From Paludifilum halophilum (GTDB taxonomy: Bacteria; Bacillota; Bacilli; Thermoactinomycetales; DSM-45169), in contig NZ_NOWF01000002.1 of the NCBI RefSeq assembly GCF_002245355.1, forward strand, positions 304,996 to 368,995: a DNA stretch of 64,000 bases, written 5' to 3'. The notes beneath the pieces are model-generated. The model made no database searches, was not told the DNA's origin, and worked only from the letters and a program-made list of their open reading frames with translations. Position 1 is the stretch's first letter; each line of letters opens with the position of its first letter. Of this stretch, positions 42,372-53,716 are shown one piece after another. Both the position numbers and the translations under genes were made by a program.

Positions 42372-44486
42372 TCAGAAGCGGGCACCCTCTTCCTTTCGGG
42401 CAGCCTCTTTCTGGAGAATTTTTTGATATTTACGGCTGACCGAAGATTGGCTGACCCCCAGCATCTTCGCCGCCCGGGTCGTCGTCTTGTACCGTTCCAT
42501 CGCCAGCAGGATCAATTGTTCTTCCACTTCATTCAATGTCTCCTGCAGAGGCATGACATTGGTAATCATCGGCTTTCGCTTCACTGACGGCTTTTTCCAT
42601 TGCAGAAGGTGAAAGATGTGATCCGCCGCAATCATTTCCTTATCGGTCGTAACGGCGGCTCGTTCAATCACATTTTGCAGTTCTCTCACATTTCCCGGCC
42701 ACGGATAGGCTTCCAGCAAATTCAGAGCATCGGGAGCCAATTGAATATGACATTCATACTGCTGATTCCAATTTTGAAGGAAATGGTAGGCGAGAGGCGG
42801 GACGTCTTCCGGTCGTTCACGCAACGGCGGCACATGGAGCGGGATGACACTCAACCGATAAAAGAGGTCCTCCCGGAAATCCCCTTCCTCCACCATCTGT
42901 TCCAAGTTGCGGTTGGTCGCCGCCACGATCTGCACGTCCACGGGGATCGATCGGATCCCGCCGACCGGGGTGACCTCCCGCTCTTGCAAGACTCTCAGCA
43001 GCTTTACTTGCAGTGATAAAGGCAACTCTCCGATTTCATCCAAAAAGAGAACCCCCTGATCCGCTTGCCGGAAGTAACCGGTCTTCCCCTTCGGATCAGC
43101 ACCGGTGAAGGCCCCCTTTTCATACCCGAACAACTCGCTTTCCAGCAGGTTTTCGGGGATGGCTCCGCAGTTGATCTTGAGAAAAGGTTTTTGCGACCGG
43201 GGTCCCAACCGGTGAATCGCTTTGGCAAACACTTCTTTTCCGACCCCGGATTCCCCGGTCAACAGCACCGTTGAAGAATATTGGGCCACTTTTTCAATAT
43301 CTCTCATGATCCGCTCAATCTTGGGACTGCAGTAGATCATGTTGCGGCTGAGGCTCTCCTTCGTCTTAAGGTGGTTCAACTCCTTTTTATACTGCTCGGA
43401 CAGCCGCTTCATCTCCTTCAGCTCGTTGCGGAGTTGGCTGGTTTCGGTGATATCCCGGGAGGCGATCACAATCCGGTCCAGCTCCCCGTTCTCATCAAAA
43501 ACGGGATTTCCGACAGCCAATACTTTTCGGCCGCGTCGCGTCTCCTGAACCACGGAAACCTTTCTCTTCCTCTCCAATACCATGCGGGCAACGGAAGGTT
43601 TAAAAAGACCCTGCTTCTCCAGTTCGACCAGGTTTTTTCCGATCAACCGGTTCAAATCCCCCTCCCAGAAACCGGAGATCCGGCTTTCATTGACCCGGAG
43701 CAGTTCCCCTTCGGGGTTGACAACCAGGATCTCATCGTAAACGGTTGACAGAATCGCCCTCAGATCTTTATTCAGATTCTTCACCGTATCCAGTTCCATC
43801 GCCATCTGTTCCAGCATGGGCAGATCCTGTACGACGATGATCAGACCCTTCACTTCCTGGTCTTCGTCCAGAATGGGACTGTAATCCGCCAGAATGCCCA
43901 CGCTCGGCGTCACATGCAATTGGTTGAGGACGGTTTCTCCAGTCGAAAAGACCCGTTCGATGGTTTCCGTTTCGAAAATATCCCCGGCCTGCCGGTTTTT
44001 CACTTCACCCTTCTCCCGTTTGATCATGCGCAGGCCCGCATCGTTGTAATGAATAATCTCTCCCTTTTGGTTGACCACGAAAATTCCCATCGGAATCGAG
44101 GAAAGGATCGTCCGGAATACATGGTTGGATTCGTCCTGCCGCAACAATTCCAGCAGGATATCGTCCCGGCGCAGATAACCGCAGGTTTTTCCCGCATTAT
44201 CCCGGATCAAAACCACATCCTCCCCCATCAGCTGAAACCAGTCGGGAACCTCTTGATCACCGGTGACAGAATAGACGGAGTCAAGGGGAATCATAGCGGC
44301 GAAAAGGTCTGAGGAGGCGCCTTCTTCTTTGATGTCCTTCGCCCGTATATAACCGAGCAACTCCTTGTCATCCCGAATAAACAGAAACCGCTCTTTGTGC
44401 CGTTGCAGCACATTAATCACTTCAGCGTCCGTTGCGTCGGAGTCGACTGTATGAATGGGACGAATATTTCCTTTCGTAAATATCAC
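42372..44486 (-). CDS. Sigma-54-dependent activator with CBS, PAS, AAA+ and HTH_8 domains
   Basis: This 704-residue regulator has an N-terminal CBS-like pair (about 1-120), two PAS domains (about 125-235 and 250-370), and a linker coiled coil. The AAA+ domain (about 390-630) has Walker A GESGVGKE, GAFTGA for sigma-54 contact, Walker B VLFLDEIGELP and the arginine finger FREDLFYRLSV. A C-terminal Fis-type HTH (TTTRAAKMLGVSQSSVSRKY) follows. It resembles RocR/TyrR-type activators. It lies between the polyamine operons, and five sigma-54 promoters are within 17 kb, so it is the likely activator of all of them. The start GTG 44486 follows GGGAGGT. Ligand (agmatine, putrescine, GABA or an adenosyl compound at CBS) is unknown. 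Confidence 0.92.
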   Translation of the reverse strand: MIFTKGNIRPIHTVDSDATDAEVINVLQRHKERFLFIRDDKELLGYIRAKDIKEEGASSDLFAAMIPLDSVYSVTGDQEVPDWFQLMGEDVVLIRDNAGKTCGYLRRDDILLELLRQDESNHVFRTILSSIPMGIFVVNQKGEIIHYNDAGLRMIKREKGEVKNRQAGDIFETETIERVFSTGETVLNQLHVTPSVGILADYSPILDEDQEVKGLIIVVQDLPMLEQMAMELDTVKNLNKDLRAILSTVYDEILVVNPEGELLRVNESRISGFWEGDLNRLIGKNLVELEKQGLFKPSVARMVLERKRKVSVVQETRRGRKVLAVGNPVFDENGELDRIVIASRDITETSQLRNELKEMKRLSEQYKKELNHLKTKESLSRNMIYCSPKIERIMRDIEKVAQYSSTVLLTGESGVGKEVFAKAIHRLGPRSQKPFLKINCGAIPENLLESELFGYEKGAFTGADPKGKTGYFRQADQGVLFLDEIGELPLSLQVKLLRVLQEREVTPVGGIRSIPVDVQIVAATNRNLEQMVEEGDFREDLFYRLSVIPLHVPPLRERPEDVPPLAYHFLQNWNQQYECHIQLAPDALNLLEAYPWPGNVRELQNVIERAAVTTDKEMIAADHIFHLLQWKKPSVKRKPMITNVMPLQETLNEVEEQLILLAMERYKTTTRAAKMLGVSQSSVSRKYQKILQKEAARKEEGARF

Positions 44487-44596
44487 TGAAATCAGACCTC
44501 CCATCAAATTCGAAAAAAAGGAGGAAATCGTTTTCACCCATTCACTCTATCGGAAGGGTTCATTCAACGTCAACGACCTTTCGATTCACAAATAAA

Positions 44597-44626
44597 GGCA
44601 GAGGAGGCGCCTGTCCCTCCTCTGCC
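44597..44626 (-). terminator. Terminator of the patA operon
   Basis: GGCAGAGGAGG/CCTCCTCTGCC is an 11-bp stem followed on the minus strand by TTTATTTG. Confidence 0.8.
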
Positions 44627-44641
44627 GTCGGATCGATCCGT

Positions 44642-44902
44642 CTATTCGTTTTCCGCGGCGGTCAGGTCCTCCTCCGAATAGGCGAGCACCATCCCTGTGA
44701 ATACTTCATCTCCCGGTCTTACCTCATAGGAGGTGATTGTACCGGAGTAATCCACCGTCACTTTCCTCAACTCCCCGTCGGTTGTCCGGATCAAAAACAG
44801 CGAATCCTTCGGCTGAAAGACGGAAGTGTGACAGAGGATTTTCTCGATGATACCGCAACAGGGACTGACAATCGGGCTTTGGATCACCATTTTTCCATCC
44901 AC
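44642..44902 (-). CDS. Small lipoyl/biotinyl-like domain protein downstream of patA
   Basis: This 86-residue protein shows two similar halves (VSPCCGIIEKILCHTSVFQPKDSLFLIRT and VDYSGTITSYEVRPGDEVFTGMVLAYSE), the pattern of a barrel-sandwich hybrid fold. The usual modified lysine (MKM) between the halves is absent, so it is probably not biotinylated or lipoylated. It begins 6 bases after patA and is certainly in the same operon. ATG 44902 or, better spaced from GGTGG, ATG 44890 may start it. It could be a chaperone, a scaffold or a binding domain for the aminotransferase; this is speculation. Confidence 0.72.
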   Translation of the reverse strand: MDGKMVIQSPIVSPCCGIIEKILCHTSVFQPKDSLFLIRTTDGELRKVTVDYSGTITSYEVRPGDEVFTGMVLAYSEEDLTAAENE

Positions 44903-44908
44903 CCGCGG

Positions 44909-47789
<2,881 letters not shown>

Positions 47790-47832
47790 TCTGTCATCCT
47801 CCTCTCACTTTTTTCACCCTTTTAATTTAAAA

Positions 47833-47846
47833 GCAAATCGCATGCC
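47833..47846 (-). promoter_or_regulatory. Sigma-54 promoter of the aldehyde dehydrogenase-patA operon
   Basis: TTGGCATGCGATTTGCT on the minus strand has GG and GC 10 bases apart and matches the consensus nearly fully. It is 44 bases before the ATG. A palindromic repeat begins 28 bases further upstream. Confidence 0.82.
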
Positions 47847-47873
47847 AACGACTTCCCCTCACCCTGATCGGTT

Positions 47874-48015
47874 CCTAGAAGCGTTGTGATTTTAGCACAT
47901 CCTTGGTGGGTCGGGGTGGGGTTCCACACTCCGTTTCGTTGTTCTGACGAGCCAAAGGCACTCCGTGTGGAACCCCACCCTCCCGAAAACGGACTTTTTT
48001 CACAACGCTTCTAGG
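47874..48015. repeat. Palindromic repeat, family P (copy 2, near-perfect)
   Basis: The outer arms CCTAGAAGCGTTGTGA (47874-47889) and TCACAACGCTTCTAGG (48000-48015) are perfect over 16 bp. The inner arms GGGTGGGGTTCCACAC (47914-47929) and GTGTGGAACCCCACCC (47965-47980) are also perfect over 16 bp. The loop TTTCGTTGTTCTGACGAGCC is shared with copy 1 at 4295-4417. The whole unit can fold into one long two-stage hairpin. It has no credible ORF. Confidence 0.85.
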
Positions 48016-48261
48016 GCGTGTCTGATCATTAACGATCACTGGGTACGGGAGCCGATTTCCGACTTCGCGCCGGGTTTCCCTCCCGCGGATGTGAAGACGT
48101 CCGCTCCGTTTTCTACGGACCGAACCAGCGGCCAAAGGAAAGGCATGTGTGGCCGCTAAACGGTTCGGTCCTCCGAAAACTCCGCTAGGTTGTCGGGGCA
48201 AACGTCGCTACGCTGGAAATCGGCGTCCAGCTACTTTCGACGATTGACCAGACGGGCCCTA
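48012..48261. repeat. MITE-like element abutting the palindrome, TA-flanked
   Basis: The left end TAGGGCGTGTCTGATCATTAA and the right end, read inverted, TAGGGCCCGTCTGGTCAATCG are imperfect terminal repeats of about 45 bp. Inside is a hairpin GGACCGAACCAGCGGCCA/TGGCCGCTAAACGGTTCGG. It is about 250 bp, noncoding and shares its TAG with the palindrome. It looks like a non-autonomous derivative of a DDE-type IS. Confidence 0.65.
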
Positions 48262-48317
48262 ACCCTTCACTGTTATGCAAATGTGAATAGATCCATTCAT
48301 ATTTGAATAGACCGACA

Positions 48318-48602
48318 TCAAGCCTCTGGAACCAGGGGTTGATAGGATAATGCGTTTTGAAAAAAGGTGCGAAGAATCCCCACATCCTTCGAAAAAATGC
48401 GAATCCGGGAAGCCCATTCATTCCCCATCTCCAAATCTTCGCAGGACAACAGCCACATGTTTCCAGTCTGCAAACAAGTAACCATGCTTTTCCCTTGAAA
48501 TTGTTCCGTATACATAATGGAAAAATCATATCGCTGATCATCGGTGATCAAACAGATGTGTCGGGCGTGAACCTTCTCCGCTTCGTCGTACAAAATCTCC
48601 AT
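48318..48602 (-). CDS. DUF3055 domain protein
   Basis: This 94-residue protein shows the DUF3055 pattern (EILYDEAEKVHARHICLI, QRYDFSIMYTEQFQGKSMV, LQTGNMWLLSCEDLE). It is soluble and small, with unknown function, and is widespread in Bacillales. ATG 48602 follows AAAGGAGG; an upstream in-frame ATG adds 14 unrelated residues. Confidence 0.82.
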   Translation of the reverse strand: MEILYDEAEKVHARHICLITDDQRYDFSIMYTEQFQGKSMVTCLQTGNMWLLSCEDLEMGNEWASRIRIFSKDVGILRTFFQNALSYQPLVPEA

Positions 48603-48662
48603 CTGTCTCCTCCTTTCTCCGCATGAATGATAAAACACGAGCATCCCGATACAGTGAATCCA

Positions 48663-48788
48663 TCAGTTTGCGAATTTGTCCGGGTCCATGCACAAAGAGA
48701 TCTCAGTACCTTCCAAAACCTTCCGCTCACGTTCAGTCAACCATCGGTCGGCTATATCCTCAAAATCAATAAAAATCAATCGATCCAT
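48663..48788 (-). CDS. Small hypothetical protein, 41 aa
   Basis: This short ORF reads DRLIFIDFEDIADRWLTERE with a GGGGAG ribosome site 6 bases before ATG 48788. It is acidic with no helix for the membrane. I do not recognise it. It lies between the glutamate dehydrogenase and DUF3055 genes on the same strand. Confidence 0.45.
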   Translation of the reverse strand: MDRLIFIDFEDIADRWLTERERKVLEGTEISLCMDPDKFAN

Positions 48789-48819
48789 ACTCATCTCCCC
48801 GTTGCGGTTTCCTCTTAAC

Positions 48820-50112
48820 TCATAACCAACCACGAAAGCGGACGGCTTCGGCCATTTTTTGAATGCCCACCACATAAGCCGCCAAACGCATATCCATTTT
48901 TCTCAGGACATGCATGTGATGAACCCTTTCAAAGGCGTCGACGAGTACCTCCCTCAATTTTCGGTCGACATCCTCTTTCGACCAGTAATAACCCTGATTG
49001 TTTTGCACCCATTCGAAATAAGAAACCGTCACTCCGCCTGCACTGGCTAATACATCGGGGACCAATAAAATCCCCCGATCGGTGAGAATCCGGGTACCTT
49101 CCAATGTCGTGGGTCCATTCGCCGCCTCAACCACGATCGGAGCGCGAATGTTGCGGGCATTGGAAGCGGTGATCTGATTCTCGATCGCAGCCGGAACCAG
49201 AATATCGCAGGGTTGCTCCAATAATTCCGCATTGGTAATCGTGTCTTCAAACCGTTGGGTGACGGTTCCGAAGGAGTCCCGACGATCCAGCAAGTCATGG
49301 ATATCCAGCCCGTCGGGGTCATACAGCGCTCCATACGCGTCGGAGATTCCAACCACTTTGGCCCCGCCGTCGTACATCAATTTGGCCAAGCAGCTTCCGG
49401 CATTCCCGAACCCTTGAATGATCACCCGGGCATTCGACATGGAAAGACCTTTCTGTCTGGCCGCCTCTTGAATACATATCCCCACTCCTTTGGCGGTTGC
49501 TGTTTCTCGGCCGTGGGAACCGCCGAGGACCAAGGGTTTACCCGTAATAAATCCCGGCGACTCAAACTCGCGGATCTCGCTGTACTCATCCATCATCCAG
49601 GACATGATCTGTGAATTGGTGAATACATCCGGAGCGGGAATATCCTTAGCCGGACCGACAATCTGACTGATGGCCCGAACATACCCTCGGCTCAACCGTT
49701 CCAACTCATTTAAGGACATGGTTCGGGGATCACAAATGATCCCCCCCTTTCCCCCGCCATAGGGGAGATTGGCAATTCCGCTTTTGATACTCATCCAGAT
49801 CGACAACGCCTTCACTTCATCTTCCGTTACATCGGGATGAAAACGAACACCGCCCTTGGTCGGACCGACGGAATCATTGTGTTGCGACCGATACCCGGTA
49901 AACACTTCCACCGACCCGTTATCCATCCGGACCGGAATGCGAACCGTCAACGTCCGTAACGGTTCTTTCAGCAATTCATGAAATGACTCCGGGTAACCCA
50001 ACCGATCCAACGCCTCTTGAATCACCATCTGGGTGGACCGCAAAGGATTCAGTTCATCGTCCATCCCCTCGATCGGAACACCATCATGGGATTTGTCTTT
50101 AATTGCCGCCAT
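48820..50112 (-). CDS. NAD-type glutamate dehydrogenase (GudB/RocG family)
   Basis: This 430-residue hexameric-type dehydrogenase interconverts glutamate and 2-oxoglutarate plus ammonia. Motifs are FTGYRSQHNDSVGPTKGGVRFHP, LPYGGGKGGI (catalytic Lys), DIPAPDVFTN and the NAD fold VIIQGFGNAGSCLA. The start is ATG 50112 after GTGAGGTG, and the sigma-54 promoter at 50159-50172 lies inside the longer possible ORF, which confirms this start. It would recycle glutamate formed by PatA and GabT, as rocG does for arginine in B. subtilis. Confidence 0.93.
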   Translation of the reverse strand: MAAIKDKSHDGVPIEGMDDELNPLRSTQMVIQEALDRLGYPESFHELLKEPLRTLTVRIPVRMDNGSVEVFTGYRSQHNDSVGPTKGGVRFHPDVTEDEVKALSIWMSIKSGIANLPYGGGKGGIICDPRTMSLNELERLSRGYVRAISQIVGPAKDIPAPDVFTNSQIMSWMMDEYSEIREFESPGFITGKPLVLGGSHGRETATAKGVGICIQEAARQKGLSMSNARVIIQGFGNAGSCLAKLMYDGGAKVVGISDAYGALYDPDGLDIHDLLDRRDSFGTVTQRFEDTITNAELLEQPCDILVPAAIENQITASNARNIRAPIVVEAANGPTTLEGTRILTDRGILLVPDVLASAGGVTVSYFEWVQNNQGYYWSKEDVDRKLREVLVDAFERVHHMHVLRKMDMRLAAYVVGIQKMAEAVRFRGWL

Positions 50113-50158
50113 TGGAGACACCTCACCCTGGGATTGGATCATACACCCCTTTCTTGGA

Positions 50159-50172
50159 GCAATTTCTGTGCC
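50159..50172 (-). promoter_or_regulatory. Sigma-54 promoter of the glutamate dehydrogenase gene
   Basis: TTGGCACAGAAATTGCT on the minus strand matches the TTGGCAC-N5-TTGCT consensus in every defined position, with GG and GC 10 bases apart. It is 47 bases before the ATG. Confidence 0.88.
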
Positions 50173-50223
50173 AATCATCCTTCCCCCTCAGACAGCTTAG
50201 CAGCACATACCAACAAAATATTC

Positions 50224-50253
50224 TTGAAAAAATCGAACACAATCATATATAAT
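50224..50253 (+). promoter_or_regulatory. SigA promoter of the fruRKA operon
   Basis: TTGAAA (50224-50229) and TATAAT (50248-50253) are 18 bases apart, 28 bases before the fruR ATG. Confidence 0.6.
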
Positions 50254-50280
50254 CAAAAACAAAAGAAAAGGAGCAGTTCG

Positions 50281-51042
50281 ATGTTTACGGAAGAAAGGCA
50301 GCAACAGATTTTGAAATACGTCAACAAACACCGACGGGCATCCGTCTCGGAGCTTAGTGAAACCTTCAGGGTTTCCGTAGCAACCGTTCGCCGGGACCTG
50401 AAAGAGTTGGAAGAAGCGGACCGGTTACATCGCACCCATGGAGGCGCGATCACCCGGGAAAAGGTGGGGATGGAGCCGAGCTTTCACGAGAAAAAGGATC
50501 GATTCGCCGAGGAAAAACGGCGGATTGCGGAAAAAGCAGTAACCTTGATTCGGGAAAAGGAGACCGTTCTCCTGGATTCCGGGACCACGACACTCCAATT
50601 GGCCCGGCTGTTGAAGCGGGATTCCCGGTTGACGGTCGTGACCAATTCCCATCAAATTCTTCAGGAGTTACAATTCACAGAACCCCTGGAACTGATCAGC
50701 ACGGGGGGGACGGTGAGGAGGGAAACCCTGTCCCTGGTCGGTCCTGCTGCGGAACGGGTTCTGGAGATGATGAAAGTGGACAAATTGTTTCTGGGAGCCA
50801 ACGGGCTGCATCCCGAGGAGGGAGTCACCACACCTCACTTATTGGAGGCCCAGGTCAAACAAGCCATGATCCGGTCGGCAAAAGAGGTCGTCCTTCTTTG
50901 CGATCACAGCAAAATACACCAAACCGCTTTCGCCAAAGTATGTCCCCTGTCTTCCATCGATATCCTGATCACAGACAAGGGCATTTCCTCGGACGTGTTG
51001 GAGCGCGTGCGAAAGAAAGGCGTCAACGTTATTCTGTCCTGA
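50281..51042 (+). CDS. fruR: DeoR-family fructose operon repressor FruR
   Basis: This 253-residue regulator has a DeoR N-terminal HTH (TEERQQQILKYVNKHRRASVSELSETFRVSVATVRRDL, about residues 3-55) and the DeoR C-terminal sensor domain (LLDSGTTTLQLARLL, GANGLHPEEGVTTP, LLCDHSKI). The ATG at 50281 follows AAAGGAG; a longer frame to 50017 overlaps the divergent gene and was rejected. fruK and fruA follow directly. Confidence 0.93.
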   Translation: MFTEERQQQILKYVNKHRRASVSELSETFRVSVATVRRDLKELEEADRLHRTHGGAITREKVGMEPSFHEKKDRFAEEKRRIAEKAVTLIREKETVLLDSGTTTLQLARLLKRDSRLTVVTNSHQILQELQFTEPLELISTGGTVRRETLSLVGPAAERVLEMMKVDKLFLGANGLHPEEGVTTPHLLEAQVKQAMIRSAKEVVLLCDHSKIHQTAFAKVCPLSSIDILITDKGISSDVLERVRKKGVNVILS

Positions 51043-51057
51043 AAGGTAGGCATTCCC

Positions 51058-52032
51058 ATGCGACGTATCGTCACCGTCACATTAAATCCTGCAATCGACA
51101 AAACCATCCGTCTTCCCCATTTTGCTCCGGGGCGAGTAAACCGCGTCACCGAGACTCGGTCCGACCCGGGCGGAAAAGGTATCAACGTAGCCCGGGTGCT
51201 CAAACAATGGGGAGAAAACCCCTTGGCCCTTGGATGGGTGGGAGGACATCGGGGACAATCCCTTCTGGAACGGCTGGACACCCGGGGCATCGATCACCAG
51301 TTCGCCAAAGTGAAAGGAGAGACTCGTACCAATCTGAAAATGGTCGAGGAAGATACCGGAAGGGTGACGGATCTGAACGAACCAGGCTTCCGGGTTTTTG
51401 ATGAGGATGTGGAACACTTGTTGGAAATATATGAAGCGGCCCTTCGGGAAGCGGAAGTGATCGTGCTGGCGGGAAGTCTTCCGCCGGGGGCACCATCCGA
51501 TTTCTACGGCACCTTGATCAACCGGGCGAGGAAACAAAACGTCAAGGTATTTCTCGATGCCGACGGATCCCCGCTGAAGGAGGGAATCGCCCGCATCCCC
51601 TATGCAGTCAAGCCCAACCTGGCGGAATTGGAACGATGTCTGGGACGTCGTCTCCCGCAGGATGCCGACCGAGTCGCAGCGGGTAAAGAACTGCTGGACC
51701 GGGGAATCCATCTCGTCGCCCTCTCCCAGGGAGCCGAAGGAGCGTGGTTTTTCACGGAAAAAGAGGCCATTCGAGCGATCCCTCCCGATGTGTCCGTCTC
51801 CAATCCCGTCGGAGCGGGAGACACCATGGTGGCAGCCTTGGCGGTGGGAGCATGCCGGGGCTGGTCCCTGAATGAAACCATCCGATTCTCCATCGCAGCG
51901 GGTTCTGTAACCGCATCCAAAGAGGGAACCCAATTCAGCACGGATGATGAAGCAAGGTCACTAGCCGATCACGTGAACCTTTCATCCCGAACGCTCGAAC
52001 AGGATCATGAATCAAAGGAGAGATTATCTTGA
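51058..52032 (+). CDS. fruK: 1-phosphofructokinase FruK
   Basis: This 324-residue PfkB-family kinase phosphorylates fructose 1-phosphate to fructose 1,6-bisphosphate. N-terminal VTLNPAIDKTI, the substrate loop DPGGKGINVARVL and the anion-hole motif NPVGAGDTMVAALA are present. It is second in fruRKA and overlaps the start of fruA by four bases. The last 20 residues form a polar tail. Confidence 0.94.
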   Translation: MRRIVTVTLNPAIDKTIRLPHFAPGRVNRVTETRSDPGGKGINVARVLKQWGENPLALGWVGGHRGQSLLERLDTRGIDHQFAKVKGETRTNLKMVEEDTGRVTDLNEPGFRVFDEDVEHLLEIYEAALREAEVIVLAGSLPPGAPSDFYGTLINRARKQNVKVFLDADGSPLKEGIARIPYAVKPNLAELERCLGRRLPQDADRVAAGKELLDRGIHLVALSQGAEGAWFFTEKEAIRAIPPDVSVSNPVGAGDTMVAALAVGACRGWSLNETIRFSIAAGSVTASKEGTQFSTDDEARSLADHVNLSSRTLEQDHESKERLS

Positions 52033-53429
52033 AACAATTGATAGCGGTTACGGGATGTCCGACCGGCATCGCGCACACGTATATGGCGGCGGAATCCCTG
52101 CAAAAAGCGGCAAAGGAAAAAGGAATCGAGATCAAGGTGGAGACCCGGGGAGCCACTGGAGTGGAAAACCGGCTAACGGACGAAGAGATCCGAACGGCCC
52201 ATGCGGTCATCCTCTCCTCCGACGTAGATGCAGAAGAAGCCCGCTTTCAAGGAAAACCCATTGTGAAAGCCGCTCTAAGCGAATCGATCAAAAACGGAGG
52301 TGAAGTGATCGAACAGGCACTGGCTCAAGAGACATCGACCGAGGACGAAGAAGCGGTGCCATCGGTGCAAACGGAACCGTCGGAAGGACGACGAACCGGT
52401 CCCTACAAGCACTTGATGAACGGGGTATCCTTCATGATTCCCCTGGTGGTGGCGGGAGGACTGATTATCGCTTTATCCTTTACCTTCGGCATTCACGCGG
52501 CGGAACAGGAAGGATCGCTTGCGGCCAACCTGATGAAAATCGGTGCGGAAAGCGCCTTCGCTCTGATGGTGCCCGTACTGGCGGGTTTTATCGCTTATTC
52601 GATCGCTGACAAAGCGGGATTGGCGCCGGGCTTGGTCGGAGGTATGTTGGCCTCCAGTACCGGAGCCGGATTTCTCGGCGGGATCGCGGCGGGATTCCTC
52701 GCCGGGTATCTGGCCCAGAGCATGAAATCATTCATCCGGTTGCCCAAAACCCTGGAAGGTTTGAAACCCGTCTTGATCATTCCCTTTTTTGCTACACTCG
52801 TGGTAGGACTGTTAATGATTTACGTGATCGGTACTCCGGTAAAGATCCTGATGGACGTATTGACAGCCTGGCTTCAGTCACTGGGAACGACCAATGCTGC
52901 GTTGATGGGTTTACTGCTCGGAGCGATGATGGCTTTTGACGTGGGCGGGCCTGTCAATAAAGCCGCTTATACCTTTAGTGTGGGCCTGTTGGGTAGTGAT
53001 ATCTACGGCCCGATGGCGGCGGTGATGGCCGCCGGCATGACACCACCGTTGGGACTGTGGCTGGCTACGTTGGTAACGCGGCAAAAGTTTACCCGGGAGG
53101 AACGGGAAGCGGGGAAAGCCGCCGGCATTCTCGGCCTCTCCTTTGTCACAGAAGGAGCGATTCCCTTCGCCGCGGCGGATCCCTTTCGGGTGATCCCTTC
53201 CCTCGTTGCCGGATCGGCTGTTACAGGCGCTCTGGCAATGGGGATGGAAAGCACTTTGCGTGCGCCCCACGGCGGAGTTTTCGTCCTGCCGATCCCTCAT
53301 GCGGTGGGAAATGTGAGCGCTTTCCTCCTTTCCATCGCCGCCGGAATGATCGTAACCGCTGTTCTCGTCGTTCTGCTCAAGAAAAACAGAACGACATCGA
53401 AAAAAACGGAACAAATAGAAACAGGATGA
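52029..53429 (+). CDS. fruA: PTS fructose transporter EIIBC (no EIIA domain)
   Basis: This 466-residue protein has an EIIB domain (about 1-100, phospho-Cys in VTGCPTGIAHTYMAAE) and an EIIC domain (about 125-455, with LAGFLAGYLAQ, MAFDVGGPVNKAAY, VTEGAIPFAAADP). B. subtilis FruA also carries an EIIA domain; here none is fused or encoded next to it, so an EIIA from elsewhere is needed. The start is TTG 52029 after AAAGGAGA, overlapping the fruK stop. Confidence 0.93.
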   Translation: MKQLIAVTGCPTGIAHTYMAAESLQKAAKEKGIEIKVETRGATGVENRLTDEEIRTAHAVILSSDVDAEEARFQGKPIVKAALSESIKNGGEVIEQALAQETSTEDEEAVPSVQTEPSEGRRTGPYKHLMNGVSFMIPLVVAGGLIIALSFTFGIHAAEQEGSLAANLMKIGAESAFALMVPVLAGFIAYSIADKAGLAPGLVGGMLASSTGAGFLGGIAAGFLAGYLAQSMKSFIRLPKTLEGLKPVLIIPFFATLVVGLLMIYVIGTPVKILMDVLTAWLQSLGTTNAALMGLLLGAMMAFDVGGPVNKAAYTFSVGLLGSDIYGPMAAVMAAGMTPPLGLWLATLVTRQKFTREEREAGKAAGILGLSFVTEGAIPFAAADPFRVIPSLVAGSAVTGALAMGMESTLRAPHGGVFVLPIPHAVGNVSAFLLSIAAGMIVTAVLVVLLKKNRTTSKKTEQIETG

Positions 53430-53547
53430 GCGGCTTGCGGATGAAGGAAATTCCGAAAGCCGGACACTTGGGCCTTATCCCGGCACATTGTAAAATGGAA
53501 TGAGAATCACCTTTCTGCCATTCGCCGGAAAGGTTGCGGCGATGAAT

Positions 53548-53565
53548 GTATGCGTTTTTGCATAC
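53548..53565 (+). promoter_or_regulatory. Candidate activator site (UAS) upstream of gabD
   Basis: GTATGC-GTTTTT-GCATAC is a perfect 6-bp dyad 70 bases before the sigma-54 promoter. It matches the site before aguA. Confidence 0.6.
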
Positions 53566-53635
53566 CGCCTATTCCATTCCGGGCAAAACGAGACGTCATC
53601 GCCCATACTGCGGGACTCAAAGAGCTGTCACAGTT

Positions 53636-53649
53636 GGCATCCATTTTGC
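53636..53649 (+). promoter_or_regulatory. Sigma-54 promoter of gabDT
   Basis: TTGGCATCCATTTTGCT has GG at 53636 and GC at 53648, 10 bases apart, matching the consensus. It is 67 bases before the gabD start. Confidence 0.87.
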
Positions 53650-53716
53650 TTATTTATTGACATGTCCCCTCCGGGGGGGATGAATGGCAACGGTGAACAT
53701 GGGAAGGAGGATGAAT

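Noticed and set aside
47875-48201. 108-codon frame across the palindrome and MITE, similar to a 60-codon frame at 4250-4432
   Set aside because: The similarity comes from the shared repeat DNA; stems and loops are conserved as nucleotide structure rather than as a protein with its own start.
50017-50280. Longer N-terminus for FruR
   Set aside because: It would overlap the divergent glutamate dehydrogenase gene and both promoters; the DeoR domain begins at 50281.
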